From positions 190,193-254,192 of the forward strand of contig JAZKJF010000005.1 in assembly GCA_040384465.1 (NCBI GenBank): a DNA stretch of 64,000 bases. The letters are read 5' to 3'. Under the pieces are notes generated by a model. It saw only the letters and a list, made by a program, of their open reading frames with translations. It ran no database searches and was not told the DNA's origin. The translations under genes and the position numbers were made by a program. This document shows positions 9,933-18,378 of the stretch, piece after piece. The stretch comes from UBA5078 sp040384465. GTDB taxonomy: Bacteria > Pseudomonadota > Gammaproteobacteria > Pseudomonadales > Pseudohongiellaceae. The stretch's first letter is position 1. Each line of letters starts with the position of its first letter.

Positions 9933-10762
9933 AAACAACAATGAACAGCAATTCATTTTCAGCTCGTGGAGGCATACGCGATATCCCTCGCGGTGCGGTG
10001 CCGCTGCGTAGAAATGAACCGGCGCAAGTCGAGCGCGCGCCGACTAAAAGCCGCACAGGCATTTTGCTCGGCTTGTTGGCGTTGAGTCTGCTGTTACTGC
10101 TGGGGCAATACGCGACGGAAATTCGCAGCTTGGTCAACAAACCGGTACAGACTGTCTTGATGGCGAATCCGCTGCAGCGCGTGAATGAGCAGAATGTGCG
10201 TGAAGTACTGGCCAATCATCTTGATGCGGGATTTTTCGCCCTCGATGTGCAGGCCATCAAGACTGCTCTGGAAGCCGACCCCTGGGTCGAGAAGGCCACC
10301 ATCTCCCGCATCTGGCCGGACACTTTGTCTGTGGCCATTACTGAGGAGATCGCGATTGCCCGCTGGGGTGACGCCACTCTGTTGAATCAATTCGGTGTGA
10401 CCTTCGAACCTTATGCGATGGAGGACGATCTGGCGCTGCCTTTGCTGATCGGGCCAGAAGGTCAGCAACGACGGGTGATGGAGCAGTACCAGACCTTCAG
10501 TCAAATGCTGTTTTCGTCGGGATTGCGCATTCGCGAACTGAGTTTGAATGAGCGCGGCAGCTGGAGTCTGCGTTTGCACAACGATGCCGAAGTGATGATC
10601 GGTCGCAATGAAGTCGTGGAAAGGATGCAGCGTTTTGTCAGCCTTTATGATCGACACCTTTACAGTCAGCTGGACCAGATCGAGGCGTTCGATCTGCGTT
10701 ACAACAATGGAATCTCAATCAGGAAAAAGGCAGATATGCCAGTCGGGATAGTCTCTAAATGA
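9929..10762 (+). CDS. ftsQ: FtsQ, divisome membrane protein
   Basis: Bitopic division protein that links early and late divisome components through FtsB and FtsL. The 277 residues show a basic cytoplasmic N-terminus, one membrane helix (about 37-58, GILLGLLALSLLLLLG), a POTRA domain starting at NPLQRVNEQNVREVL, and a beta domain with EADPWVEKATISRIWPDTL, the family's best conserved block. The ATG overlaps the ddl stop. Sequence identity within this family is low, so the call rests on these blocks and on position. About 100 bases without a recognised gene separate it from ftsA. Confidence 0.93.
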   Translation: MKTTMNSNSFSARGGIRDIPRGAVPLRRNEPAQVERAPTKSRTGILLGLLALSLLLLLGQYATEIRSLVNKPVQTVLMANPLQRVNEQNVREVLANHLDAGFFALDVQAIKTALEADPWVEKATISRIWPDTLSVAITEEIAIARWGDATLLNQFGVTFEPYAMEDDLALPLLIGPEGQQRRVMEQYQTFSQMLFSSGLRIRELSLNERGSWSLRLHNDAEVMIGRNEVVERMQRFVSLYDRHLYSQLDQIEAFDLRYNNGISIRKKADMPVGIVSK

Positions 10763-10865
10763 ATTGCATCAACATGAACAGCAGTTTGGTCAGCAACTGC
10801 GAGGATAAAATCTTGAGTGCCGGTAACGCGGTAGGGGTTATCACATCACGAGGAGCGCGCGGGTA

Positions 10866-12101
10866 ATGAGCGAATCAACACGCGGAAATCTGATTGTTGG
10901 TCTGGATATTGGGACTTCGAAAGTGGTGGCCATTGTGGGCGACATCAAGGCTGATGGCACTCTGGATATCGTTGGAATTGGCAGCCACCGTTCACGCGGA
11001 CTGAAGAAGGGCACGGTGGTCAACATCGAGTCGACAGTGGAGTCGATTCAACGCGCCATCGAAGAGGCTGAACTGATGGCGGGCTGTCAGATTCACTCGG
11101 TGTATGCGGGCATCGCCGGCAGCCATATTCGCAGCATGAATTCCCATGGCATTGTCGCTATTCGCGATGGTGAAGTGACGCGCGCCGATATCGATCGTGT
11201 GATTGACGCGGCCCAGGCTGTGGCGATTCCAGCAGATCAGAAAGTGCTGCACATTCTGCCGCAGGAATACATCATCGATGCGCAGGAAGGGGTGAAAGAA
11301 CCGCTGGGAATGTCCGGTGTGCGACTCGAAGCCAAGGTGCATCTGGTGACCTGTGCCATCAACGCCGTGCAGAACATTGAGAAGTGCATCAAGCGCTGCG
11401 GACTGGTCACAGAAGAGATTATTCTTGAACAACTGGCGTCCAGCTATGCGGTGCTGACTGAAGACGAGAAAGAGTTGGGCGTGTGTCTCGTCGACATCGG
11501 CGGTGGAACGTCCGATATCGCCGTCTTTACCGAGGGCGCAATCCGTCATACAGGGGTAATTCCTATCGCTGGTGATCAAGTTACTAACGATATTGCTATG
11601 GCTTTGCGAACTCCTACTGAAAATGCAGATGAAATTAAGATAAAATACGCGTGTGCTCTGACTCAGCTTGCGAGTGCCGGGGAAACCATTCAGGTTCCCA
11701 GTGTGGGCGACCGGCCCCCTCGTGAATTATCACGACAAGCATTGGCAGAAGTGGTGGAACCACGTTACGACGAATTGTTCACGTTGATCCGTGCTGAACT
11801 GCAACGCAGTGGCTACGACAATATGCTGGCCGCCGGCATTGTACTGACCGGCGGCACGAGCAAGATGGAAGGTGTCGTCGAACTGGCAGAAGAGATTTTC
11901 CACACACCAGTGCGGATTGGTTTTCCGCAGAATGTGAATGGTTTGTCGGACATCGTCAGGAACCCGATTTATTCAACAGGGGTTGGCTTGCTTCTCTACG
12001 GATTGAAGCAGCAACAGGACAAGGAGTATCAGACTCCCGTCAAGGAACCTCGCATCGGTTTGATGGAACGTATCAGCGGCTGGCTCAAGAAAAATCTTTG
12101 A
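10866..12101 (+). CDS. ftsA: FtsA, actin-like membrane tether of FtsZ
   Basis: Actin-fold ATPase that anchors FtsZ filaments to the membrane and recruits later divisome proteins. The 411 residues begin with GLDIGTSKVVAIVGD (phosphate 1), include VCLVDIGGGTSDIAVF (phosphate 2) and LTGGTSKMEGVVELA (adenosine), and end in a short amphipathic helix LMERISGWLKKNL that fits the membrane-targeting sequence. CGAGGAGCG upstream supports the start. Bases about 11553-11650 are clearly richer in A+T and use different codons from the rest of the gene; see the promoter-like site inside. Confidence 0.97.
   Translation: MSESTRGNLIVGLDIGTSKVVAIVGDIKADGTLDIVGIGSHRSRGLKKGTVVNIESTVESIQRAIEEAELMAGCQIHSVYAGIAGSHIRSMNSHGIVAIRDGEVTRADIDRVIDAAQAVAIPADQKVLHILPQEYIIDAQEGVKEPLGMSGVRLEAKVHLVTCAINAVQNIEKCIKRCGLVTEEIILEQLASSYAVLTEDEKELGVCLVDIGGGTSDIAVFTEGAIRHTGVIPIAGDQVTNDIAMALRTPTENADEIKIKYACALTQLASAGETIQVPSVGDRPPRELSRQALAEVVEPRYDELFTLIRAELQRSGYDNMLAAGIVLTGGTSKMEGVVELAEEIFHTPVRIGFPQNVNGLSDIVRNPIYSTGVGLLLYGLKQQQDKEYQTPVKEPRIGLMERISGWLKKNL
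11617..11646 (+). promoter_or_regulatory. Possible internal promoter within ftsA
   Basis: Within the A+T-rich patch of ftsA, TAAAAT at 11641-11646 is preceded by CTGAAA at 11617-11622 (18-base spacer), a plausible sigma-70 pair. Promoters inside ftsA that feed ftsZ are known in E. coli; here this is inferred from motif and base composition only. Confidence 0.35.
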
Positions 12102-12208
12102 CCGCTGCGCCTTGGTGAACAGGATTGATCGGAAAGACAGACCGAATTGGATTGCAAGTCATAAACCGCAGGACGTGTTTTCAAAATTTAAAAAAACCAG
12201 GAGGCCGT

Positions 12209-13384
12209 ATGTTTGAATTAGTCGATAGTATTCCGCAGAACGCAGTGATCAAAGTGATTGGTGTGGGCGGTGGCGGCGGCAACGCGGTACGTCACATGAT
12301 TGCCAGCCATATCGAAGGCGTCGAATTTGTCGGTGCCAATACAGACGCTCAGGCCTTGAACAATCTGCGCGCCAAGACTCTCCTGCAGATGGGCAGCTGC
12401 GTGACCAAGGGCTTGGGCGCCGGTGCCAACCCGGAGATCGGTCGTCAGGCAGCGCTCGAAGATCGTGATGAGATTGCAGAAATTCTCGCAGGCGCCGACA
12501 TGGTCTTCATCACAGCAGGCATGGGCGGAGGTACCGGCACGGGTGCAGCGCCGATTTTCGCCGAAGTGGCCAGAGAGCTGGGCATCCTGACAGTGGCTGT
12601 GGTGACCAAGCCATTCCCGTTCGAAGGCAAGAAGCGTGCGAAGGTTGCTGAAGAAGGTATTCGCGCACTGTCCGAACATGTTGACTCCCTGATTACTATA
12701 CCGAATGAAAAATTGCTGGCGGTGCTGGGTAAAGACGCATCACTCCTGGACGCGTTCAAAGCGGCCAATGATGTGTTGCTTGGCGCGGTGAAAGGCATTG
12801 CCGATCTGATCATGCGTCCTGGCATGATCAACGTGGACTTCGCGGATGTGCGCACGGTGATGTCCGAGATGGGCATGGCCATGATGGGCACCGGCTACGC
12901 CTCAGGTGTGGGACGTGCGCGTGAGGCTGCCGAAGCTGCTATCCGCAGCCCGCTGCTGGAAGATGTCAATCTGCACGGCGCGCGCGGTATTCTGGTGAAC
13001 ATCACTGCGGGTGAGAATCTGTCTCTGGGCGAATTCACCGAAGTGGGTGACACCATCGAAGAGTTTGCGTCTGACGATGCGACTGTAGTAGTCGGCACCG
13101 TGATTGACCCGGATATGGGTGATGAAATTCGCGTTACGGTAGTGGCGACTGGTCTGGGTCTGCGTGCGGCGATGGCTGCTGCTCCTGTCAAAATAGTGGA
13201 AACGGTTGCAGCTCCCAAGGCAGTGGTGACCGACTATCGCCAACTGGATCGCCCGGTGGGAATGAGAACACGTCCGGCCTCTGCTCACACCATGCCGCAG
13301 ACTGGTCTTGCCAGAGCGGTAGGGTCTGATGCCGATATGGATTACCTGGATATTCCTGCATTCCTGCGTCGTCAGGCGGATTGA
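12209..13384 (+). CDS. ftsZ: FtsZ, tubulin-like division GTPase
   Basis: Polymerising GTPase that forms the division ring. The 391 residues include the GTP-binding start VIGVGGGGGNAVRHM, the tubulin signature GGGTGTGAAP, the T7 loop region NVDFADVRTVM, a variable linker of about 60 residues, and the conserved C-terminal peptide DYLDIPAFLRRQ that binds FtsA and ZipA. The start is fixed by AGGAGG at 12199-12204, four bases before ATG 12209; the longer open frame upstream (from 12125) has no family sequence. The ftsA-ftsZ gap is about 107 bases. Confidence 0.98.
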   Translation: MFELVDSIPQNAVIKVIGVGGGGGNAVRHMIASHIEGVEFVGANTDAQALNNLRAKTLLQMGSCVTKGLGAGANPEIGRQAALEDRDEIAEILAGADMVFITAGMGGGTGTGAAPIFAEVARELGILTVAVVTKPFPFEGKKRAKVAEEGIRALSEHVDSLITIPNEKLLAVLGKDASLLDAFKAANDVLLGAVKGIADLIMRPGMINVDFADVRTVMSEMGMAMMGTGYASGVGRAREAAEAAIRSPLLEDVNLHGARGILVNITAGENLSLGEFTEVGDTIEEFASDDATVVVGTVIDPDMGDEIRVTVVATGLGLRAAMAAAPVKIVETVAAPKAVVTDYRQLDRPVGMRTRPASAHTMPQTGLARAVGSDADMDYLDIPAFLRRQAD

Positions 13385-13410
13385 CAGGGCCGCTCTCAAG
13401 GCTCTGTTTG

Positions 13411-13439
13411 TTGGGTTATGACATGATCTTTGCTATTAT
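13411..13439 (+). promoter_or_regulatory. Promoter-like site before lpxC
   Basis: TTGGGT at 13411-13416, a 17-base spacer and TATTAT at 13434-13439, with a TG two bases ahead of the -10 (extended -10). It lies between the ftsZ stop and the lpxC start, so lpxC can be transcribed separately from the dcw cluster. Confidence 0.55.
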
Positions 13440-13501
13440 CCGGCCTGCGCTGGAGCGGCTAGACACGCGGGCATCACATTAAAACGGGAAAGACGACACC
13501 T

Positions 13502-14413
13502 ATGCTTAAACAAAGAACCTTGAAAAACGTGATCAGAGCGACCGGCGTAGGCCTGCACACCGGCGAGAAAGTCTATCTGACACTGAGACCCGCTCCCGTG
13601 AACACAGGGATTATCTTCACCCGCACGGATCTTGATCCGATGGTGGAGATTCCGGCCAAGGCCGTCTATGTGGGAGATACCACCCTTTCCACCACATTGG
13701 TAAAGGGTGATGTCAGGATTTCCACGATTGAGCACCTGATGTCGGCGATGTCCGGTCTTGGGATCGACAATGCCTATATCGATGTGAGTGCGCCCGAAGT
13801 GCCGATCATGGACGGCAGCGCCGGACCATTCGTGTTCCTCATCCAGTCCGCTGGCATCGAAGAACAGCCCGCCTTGAAGCAGTTCATTCGCATCAAGAAG
13901 ACCGTACGTCTGGAAGATGGCGACAAATCTGTCAGCCTGGAACCCTTCGATGGTTTCAAAGTCAGCTACACGCTGCTTTACGATCACCCCGTTTACAGAA
14001 AGTACACCAAGACGGCGAGTGTGGATTTCTCCAGCACCTCCTTCGTCAAAGAAGTCAGTCGCGCGCGAACCTTCGGCTTCATGCATGAGTTTGAAGAGCT
14101 GCGCAATCGCAATCTGGCCTTGGGCGCGAGCATGGACAATGCCATTGCGGTAGGCGATTACAAGGTGCTGAACGAGGACGGTCTGCGTTATGAAGACGAG
14201 TTCGTAAAGCACAAAATTCTGGATTCCATCGGCGATCTTTACCTGACTGGCCACAGCCTGATCGGTGAGTTCAAAGGATATAAATCTGGACACGCCCTGA
14301 ATAATGCATTATTAAGAGCGCTGGAAGTAAACAAAGACGCCTGGGAAATTGTCACTTTCGACAACGATTTAAACGTACCTATTTCCTACATGAAGCCCGT
14401 ATTGGCAGCCTGA
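13502..14413 (+). CDS. lpxC: LpxC, UDP-3-O-acyl-GlcNAc deacetylase
   Basis: Zinc hydrolase for the first committed step of lipid A synthesis, so the organism should make an LPS-type outer membrane. The 303 residues match the family. Zinc ligands are visible as H78 (STIEHLM), H237 and D241 (KHKILDSIG), and the catalytic histidine is H264 (KSGHALNN). It follows ftsZ as in most gammaproteobacteria. In enterobacteria LpxC is controlled by FtsH proteolysis; whether its C-terminus (PVLAA) acts as such a tag here cannot be judged from sequence. Confidence 0.97.
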   Translation: MLKQRTLKNVIRATGVGLHTGEKVYLTLRPAPVNTGIIFTRTDLDPMVEIPAKAVYVGDTTLSTTLVKGDVRISTIEHLMSAMSGLGIDNAYIDVSAPEVPIMDGSAGPFVFLIQSAGIEEQPALKQFIRIKKTVRLEDGDKSVSLEPFDGFKVSYTLLYDHPVYRKYTKTASVDFSSTSFVKEVSRARTFGFMHEFEELRNRNLALGASMDNAIAVGDYKVLNEDGLRYEDEFVKHKILDSIGDLYLTGHSLIGEFKGYKSGHALNNALLRALEVNKDAWEIVTFDNDLNVPISYMKPVLAA

Positions 14414-14439
14414 TACAGATTTTTTACCGTTATTCTTTG

Positions 14440-14466
14440 CTAACCCGTTGTTTTTTCGGGTGTTAG
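14440..14466 (+). terminator. Possible terminator after lpxC
   Basis: CTAACCCG and CGGGTGTTAG form an eight-pair stem with a two-base bulge around a T-rich loop. Only a short T run (GTTTG) follows, so it may be a weak terminator or a leader hairpin of the next gene. Confidence 0.3.
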
Positions 14467-14532
14467 TTTGACGCGTTGCTGCCTTGACCGACTCAGGTGT
14501 TCTGGTACACGTATTTAGAGAACCGCCTGAGC

Positions 14533-15462
14533 ATGAAAGTCATACTCGTTGACCAGCGCCACGGTCATACCCGCACTATTGTCCTGAAAGGATGGCTGAA
14601 AGGCCTCCTTTCGGTGTGCATTCTCGGTGCACCAGTTGCCTTGGGCTACCTTGGCTATCAGGTGGCCGTCTCTCACGACCCTCAGGAATACTCTCTCGAA
14701 ACCGCTCTGGAGTGGAATGAAGAGATCGAGTCTCAGACCGATGCTGTTGCCCGTCTGAAACTGGAGTCTGAGGAACAACTCGAAGCTCTCACCCTGCGTC
14801 TGGCCATGTTGCAGGCACGTCTCCTGCGGCTCGAAGCCCTCGGTGAGCGGATTACCACCGTTGCCGAACTGGATGCCGGTGAATTCAATTTCAGCGACGA
14901 CCCTGCCGTCGGCGGTCCTTTCGTCGAAGACACTGCAAGCTACGCTCCTCCTGACTTCATTGACGCGATTACCGATCTGGAAGCGCAGATCGCGGATCGT
15001 GCCCAGCAGCTAGAAATTCTTGAAGGCCTGATGGCTGAGCGGCAGTTTGAGGCGGATGCCTCACTGGCCGGTCGTCCTGTCACCAAAGGCTGGATCTCAT
15101 CGCCATTCGGTCGTCGTACCGATCCTTTCAATGGTCAGCTTGCCTGGCACACTGGCATAGACTTCGCGACTGCGGAGGCTGGAGCGGACATTGTCTCTGT
15201 CGCTGCTGGTGTAGTGACTGCGGCGGGCGAACGTCAGGGCTATGGCCTTGCGGTGGATATCAATCACGGCAACGGCTACGTCACGCGCTACGGTCATGCA
15301 GAAAAACTGCTGGTCGATGTGGGCGAGATCATCATGAAGGGGCAGGCGATTGCCCTGGTGGGCAGCACCGGGCGCTCCACCGGCCCGCACGTGCATTTTG
15401 AAGTCTACAAAAATGGCAGAGTGGTCGACCCCGCCTCCTACATTCACCGTACTATCCGCTAA
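14533..15462 (+). CDS. M23-family peptidase (LytM/EnvC-type) between lpxC and secA
   Basis: Likely a periplasmic, membrane-anchored cell-wall endopeptidase or an amidase activator of the same fold. About 309 residues: an N-terminal basic stretch and one membrane helix (about 22-43), a predicted coiled coil (about 52-105 and again 145-175), then a C-terminal M23 domain with PFGRRTDPFNG, the zinc motif HTGIDF and HVHFEV. Both HxxxD and HxH are intact, so it could be active. The start is placed at ATG 14533 (MKVILVDQRHG); ATG 14497 in frame would add 12 residues that look like leader. Pseudomonas has a comparable gene in this slot. Confidence 0.85.
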   Translation: MKVILVDQRHGHTRTIVLKGWLKGLLSVCILGAPVALGYLGYQVAVSHDPQEYSLETALEWNEEIESQTDAVARLKLESEEQLEALTLRLAMLQARLLRLEALGERITTVAELDAGEFNFSDDPAVGGPFVEDTASYAPPDFIDAITDLEAQIADRAQQLEILEGLMAERQFEADASLAGRPVTKGWISSPFGRRTDPFNGQLAWHTGIDFATAEAGADIVSVAAGVVTAAGERQGYGLAVDINHGNGYVTRYGHAEKLLVDVGEIIMKGQAIALVGSTGRSTGPHVHFEVYKNGRVVDPASYIHRTIR

Positions 15463-15520
15463 CTCTTATTTCTTTCCTTCGTGGTGCAGCCACTGCCCGC
15501 AAGCGCAGCGTGGTGACTCC

Positions 15521-15589
15521 ATGACATCAATTATTTTTATTCCGGATTTTCATAAACCGGGCTCTTATTCAGACGACAAGACGAGTTAA
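15521..15589 (+). CDS. Candidate 22-residue leader peptide before secA
   Basis: A 23-codon frame starts at ATG 15521 behind GTGGTGA and stops nine bases before secA. The peptide begins MTSIIFIPDF and ends SYSDDKTS. Its position resembles the SecM regulatory ORF of enterobacteria, but it lacks a secretion signal and no known arrest motif is visible. It may be chance. Confidence 0.22.
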   Translation: MTSIIFIPDFHKPGSYSDDKTS

Positions 15590-15598
15590 AACACGATC

Positions 15599-18373
15599 AT
15601 GGATTTCAAATTCTTAAAAGCAATTTTTGGCAGCAGCAATTCCAGACATCTCAAGAAATTGCAAAAAAACGTGACTAAAATCAATGCGCTGGAACCTCAG
15701 TTCGAGGCGCTTGACGATGCTCAGCTCAAGGCCAAAACAGCCGAATTCAAGGAACGCTTCGACAAGGGTGAAACCCTGGATCAGTTGTTGCCGGAAGCGT
15801 TCGCGGTCGTCCGCGAGGCCAGTAAACGCACCATGGGTATGCGCCATTTTGATGTGCAGCTGATCGGGGGCATGGTGCTTCACGAAGGCAATATCGCCGA
15901 GATGAAAACCGGTGAGGGCAAGACCTTGGTGGCAACACTGCCTGCCTATCTGAATGGCTTGACCGGGCTGGGTGTACACATCGTGACGGTGAACGACTAT
16001 CTGGCTGCGCGGGACGCCAACTGGATGCGTCCTCTCTATGAATTCCTGGGCTTGAGTGTCGGCATCATCGTCGCCGGGCAGTCTCCCGAACAGAAACGAG
16101 CTGCCTACGAAACTTCTATCAGTTACGGCACCAATAACGAATTTGGTTTTGATTATCTGCGCGACAACATGGCCTTCCGCCTGGAGGACAAGCTGCAGAA
16201 GAAACTGAACTTCGCCATCGTCGACGAGGTGGATTCCATCCTCATTGACGAAGCGCGTACGCCCTTGATTATTTCTGGCGCTGCGGAGGACAGCTCCAAG
16301 CAATACCTGGCCATCAATGCGCTGATTCCGAAACTGGAAAGAGGTGCGCCACGTCCTGAGAAGTCCGGATTCAGTCTGGACAAGGACAACGAGTATGTTG
16401 AATCAGGCCACTTCCTGGTGGACGAGAAAACCCGACAGGTGGAATTGACCGAAGCTGGTCATGAATTGCTTGAAGATTTGCTGATCGAGAAAAAGATGCT
16501 CAACGAGGGCGAGAGCCTGTACGCGGCGACTAACCTTGGCCTGCTGCACCACATCCATTCCGCACTGAAGGCCCACTACCTGTTTCACAAGGACGTGGAA
16601 TATATCGTGCAGAACAAGAAGGTTATCCTGATCGATGAACATACTGGTCGTACCATGGAAGGACGTCGTCTCTCCGAAGGTCTGCATCAGGCCATAGAAG
16701 CGAAAGAAGGGCTGGCGATTCAAAGCGAGAGTCAGACGCTGGCTTCAACCACCTTCCAGAACTACTTCCGTTTGTATCGAAAGCTGGCCGGCATGACCGG
16801 TACTGCCGATACGGAGGCGTTCGAATTCAAACAGATTTACAACCTCGACGTGGTGGTCATCCCCTCCAACCGTCCGATGCAGCGTATCGACAAGAATGAT
16901 TTGATTTTCCTGTCCATGCCCGAGAAGTTTGAAGCCATCGTGCGCGACATCAAAGAGTTGAGTGCGAAGGGCGCGCCTGTGCTGGTGGGTACCGCTTCGA
17001 TTGACACCTCTGAAACGCTGTCGGCCTTCTTGAAAAAGGAAAAAGTCGAACACGAGGTGCTGAATGCCAAGTTCCACGAGAAGGAAGCCTACATTATCGC
17101 GCAGGCCGGACGTCCCGGCGTGGTGACCATCGCCACCAACATGGCAGGCCGTGGTACTGACATCGTGCTGGGGGGCAATCCAGAGCACGAGATTGCAGCC
17201 TTGGAGAACGCGACGCCGGAGCAGATCGAACAAGTGCGTGCGCGCTGGCGCGAGCGTCATCAACAGGTTCTGGAGGCTGGTGGTCTGCACATCATCGGTA
17301 CCGAGCGCCACGAGTCCCGCCGTATCGACAATCAGTTGCGCGGCCGTTCCGGTCGACAAGGTGACCCGGGTTACTCCCGATTCTACCTGTCTCTGGAAGA
17401 CAATCTGATGCGCATTTTTGCCTCCGAACGTGTGAAGAATTTCATGCAGGCGCTGGGCATGGATCGTGGTGAAGCCATCGAACACAGCATGGTGTCCAAG
17501 TCGATCGAGAAGGCGCAGCGCAAAGTGGAAGGCCGCAACTTCGACATTCGTAAACAGCTGTTGGAATACGACAACGTCGCCAATGACCAGAGAACGATTG
17601 TGTATCGACAACGCAATGAACTGATGGCGAGCGTGAATGTATCCGATCTGATTGCCAGCATGCGGCAGGAAGTCGCGCAACAAGTCGTGGGCAATCACAT
17701 CCCGCCGCAGAGCGTCCCGGAGCAATGGGATGTCGCAGGTCTTGAGCAGGCTATCGAGGCTCAGTTTGCGAAGAAACTGCCTGTGCAGCAGTGGCTGGAT
17801 GAGGACGAAAAACTCTTTGAAGAAACTCTCCGAGAGAAAATCGTCGCGGTGCTGAATGAAGAGTATGAGAGAAAAGCAGCAATTGTCGGCGAGAAGATGC
17901 ACTTGCTGGAGAAACAAATTGTCTTGCAGATTCTCGACAATCTGTGGAAAGAACATCTGGCGGCGATGGATCAATTGCGTCAGGGCATTTTCCTGCGCGG
18001 TTATGCGGGCAAGAATCCCAAGCAGGAATACAAGCGTGAGGCGTTCACGTTGTTTCAAGAACTGCTCTCCAATCTGCAGCATGAAGTGGTGCGTTTCCTG
18101 AGTCATGTGCAGATTAGAACCACCGAAGAAATTGATGCACTGGAGAAGCAGCGTGAAGAGGAACGTGCCCGGGAGAAAATGAGATTCGAGCATGCACAGG
18201 CGCTCTCGTTGCAGCAGGAAGCGCAAGCCGCCGCTGCAGAGTTGATGCCGCAGCAGGCGCAGGCTGGCGACAATACCCCCTTTGTCCGCGATGACAAAAA
18301 AGTAGGGCGTAACGATCCGTGTTTCTGCGGGTCAGGAAAAAAATTCAAACAGTGTCACGGGAGATTGAGTTGA
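15599..18373 (+). CDS. secA: SecA, preprotein translocase motor
   Basis: ATPase that drives proteins through SecYEG. The 924 residues contain the Walker A loop MKTGEGKTLVA, the DEAD-type VDEVDSILIDEA, helicase motifs TNMAGRGTDIVLGG and RGRSGRQGDPG, and the C-terminal zinc-binding tail with C908, C910, C919 and H920, which contacts SecB and lipids. Full length and intact. It follows the M23 peptidase gene by about 136 bases and argJ starts just after its stop. Confidence 0.98.
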   Translation: MDFKFLKAIFGSSNSRHLKKLQKNVTKINALEPQFEALDDAQLKAKTAEFKERFDKGETLDQLLPEAFAVVREASKRTMGMRHFDVQLIGGMVLHEGNIAEMKTGEGKTLVATLPAYLNGLTGLGVHIVTVNDYLAARDANWMRPLYEFLGLSVGIIVAGQSPEQKRAAYETSISYGTNNEFGFDYLRDNMAFRLEDKLQKKLNFAIVDEVDSILIDEARTPLIISGAAEDSSKQYLAINALIPKLERGAPRPEKSGFSLDKDNEYVESGHFLVDEKTRQVELTEAGHELLEDLLIEKKMLNEGESLYAATNLGLLHHIHSALKAHYLFHKDVEYIVQNKKVILIDEHTGRTMEGRRLSEGLHQAIEAKEGLAIQSESQTLASTTFQNYFRLYRKLAGMTGTADTEAFEFKQIYNLDVVVIPSNRPMQRIDKNDLIFLSMPEKFEAIVRDIKELSAKGAPVLVGTASIDTSETLSAFLKKEKVEHEVLNAKFHEKEAYIIAQAGRPGVVTIATNMAGRGTDIVLGGNPEHEIAALENATPEQIEQVRARWRERHQQVLEAGGLHIIGTERHESRRIDNQLRGRSGRQGDPGYSRFYLSLEDNLMRIFASERVKNFMQALGMDRGEAIEHSMVSKSIEKAQRKVEGRNFDIRKQLLEYDNVANDQRTIVYRQRNELMASVNVSDLIASMRQEVAQQVVGNHIPPQSVPEQWDVAGLEQAIEAQFAKKLPVQQWLDEDEKLFEETLREKIVAVLNEEYERKAAIVGEKMHLLEKQIVLQILDNLWKEHLAAMDQLRQGIFLRGYAGKNPKQEYKREAFTLFQELLSNLQHEVVRFLSHVQIRTTEEIDALEKQREEERAREKMRFEHAQALSLQQEAQAAAAELMPQQAQAGDNTPFVRDDKKVGRNDPCFCGSGKKFKQCHGRLS

Positions 18374-18378
18374 GCAAC

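Noticed and set aside
16745..18226. Long open frame (493 codons) on the minus strand
   Set aside because: Lies opposite secA, has no recognisable domain, and mirrors the codon pattern of the true gene.
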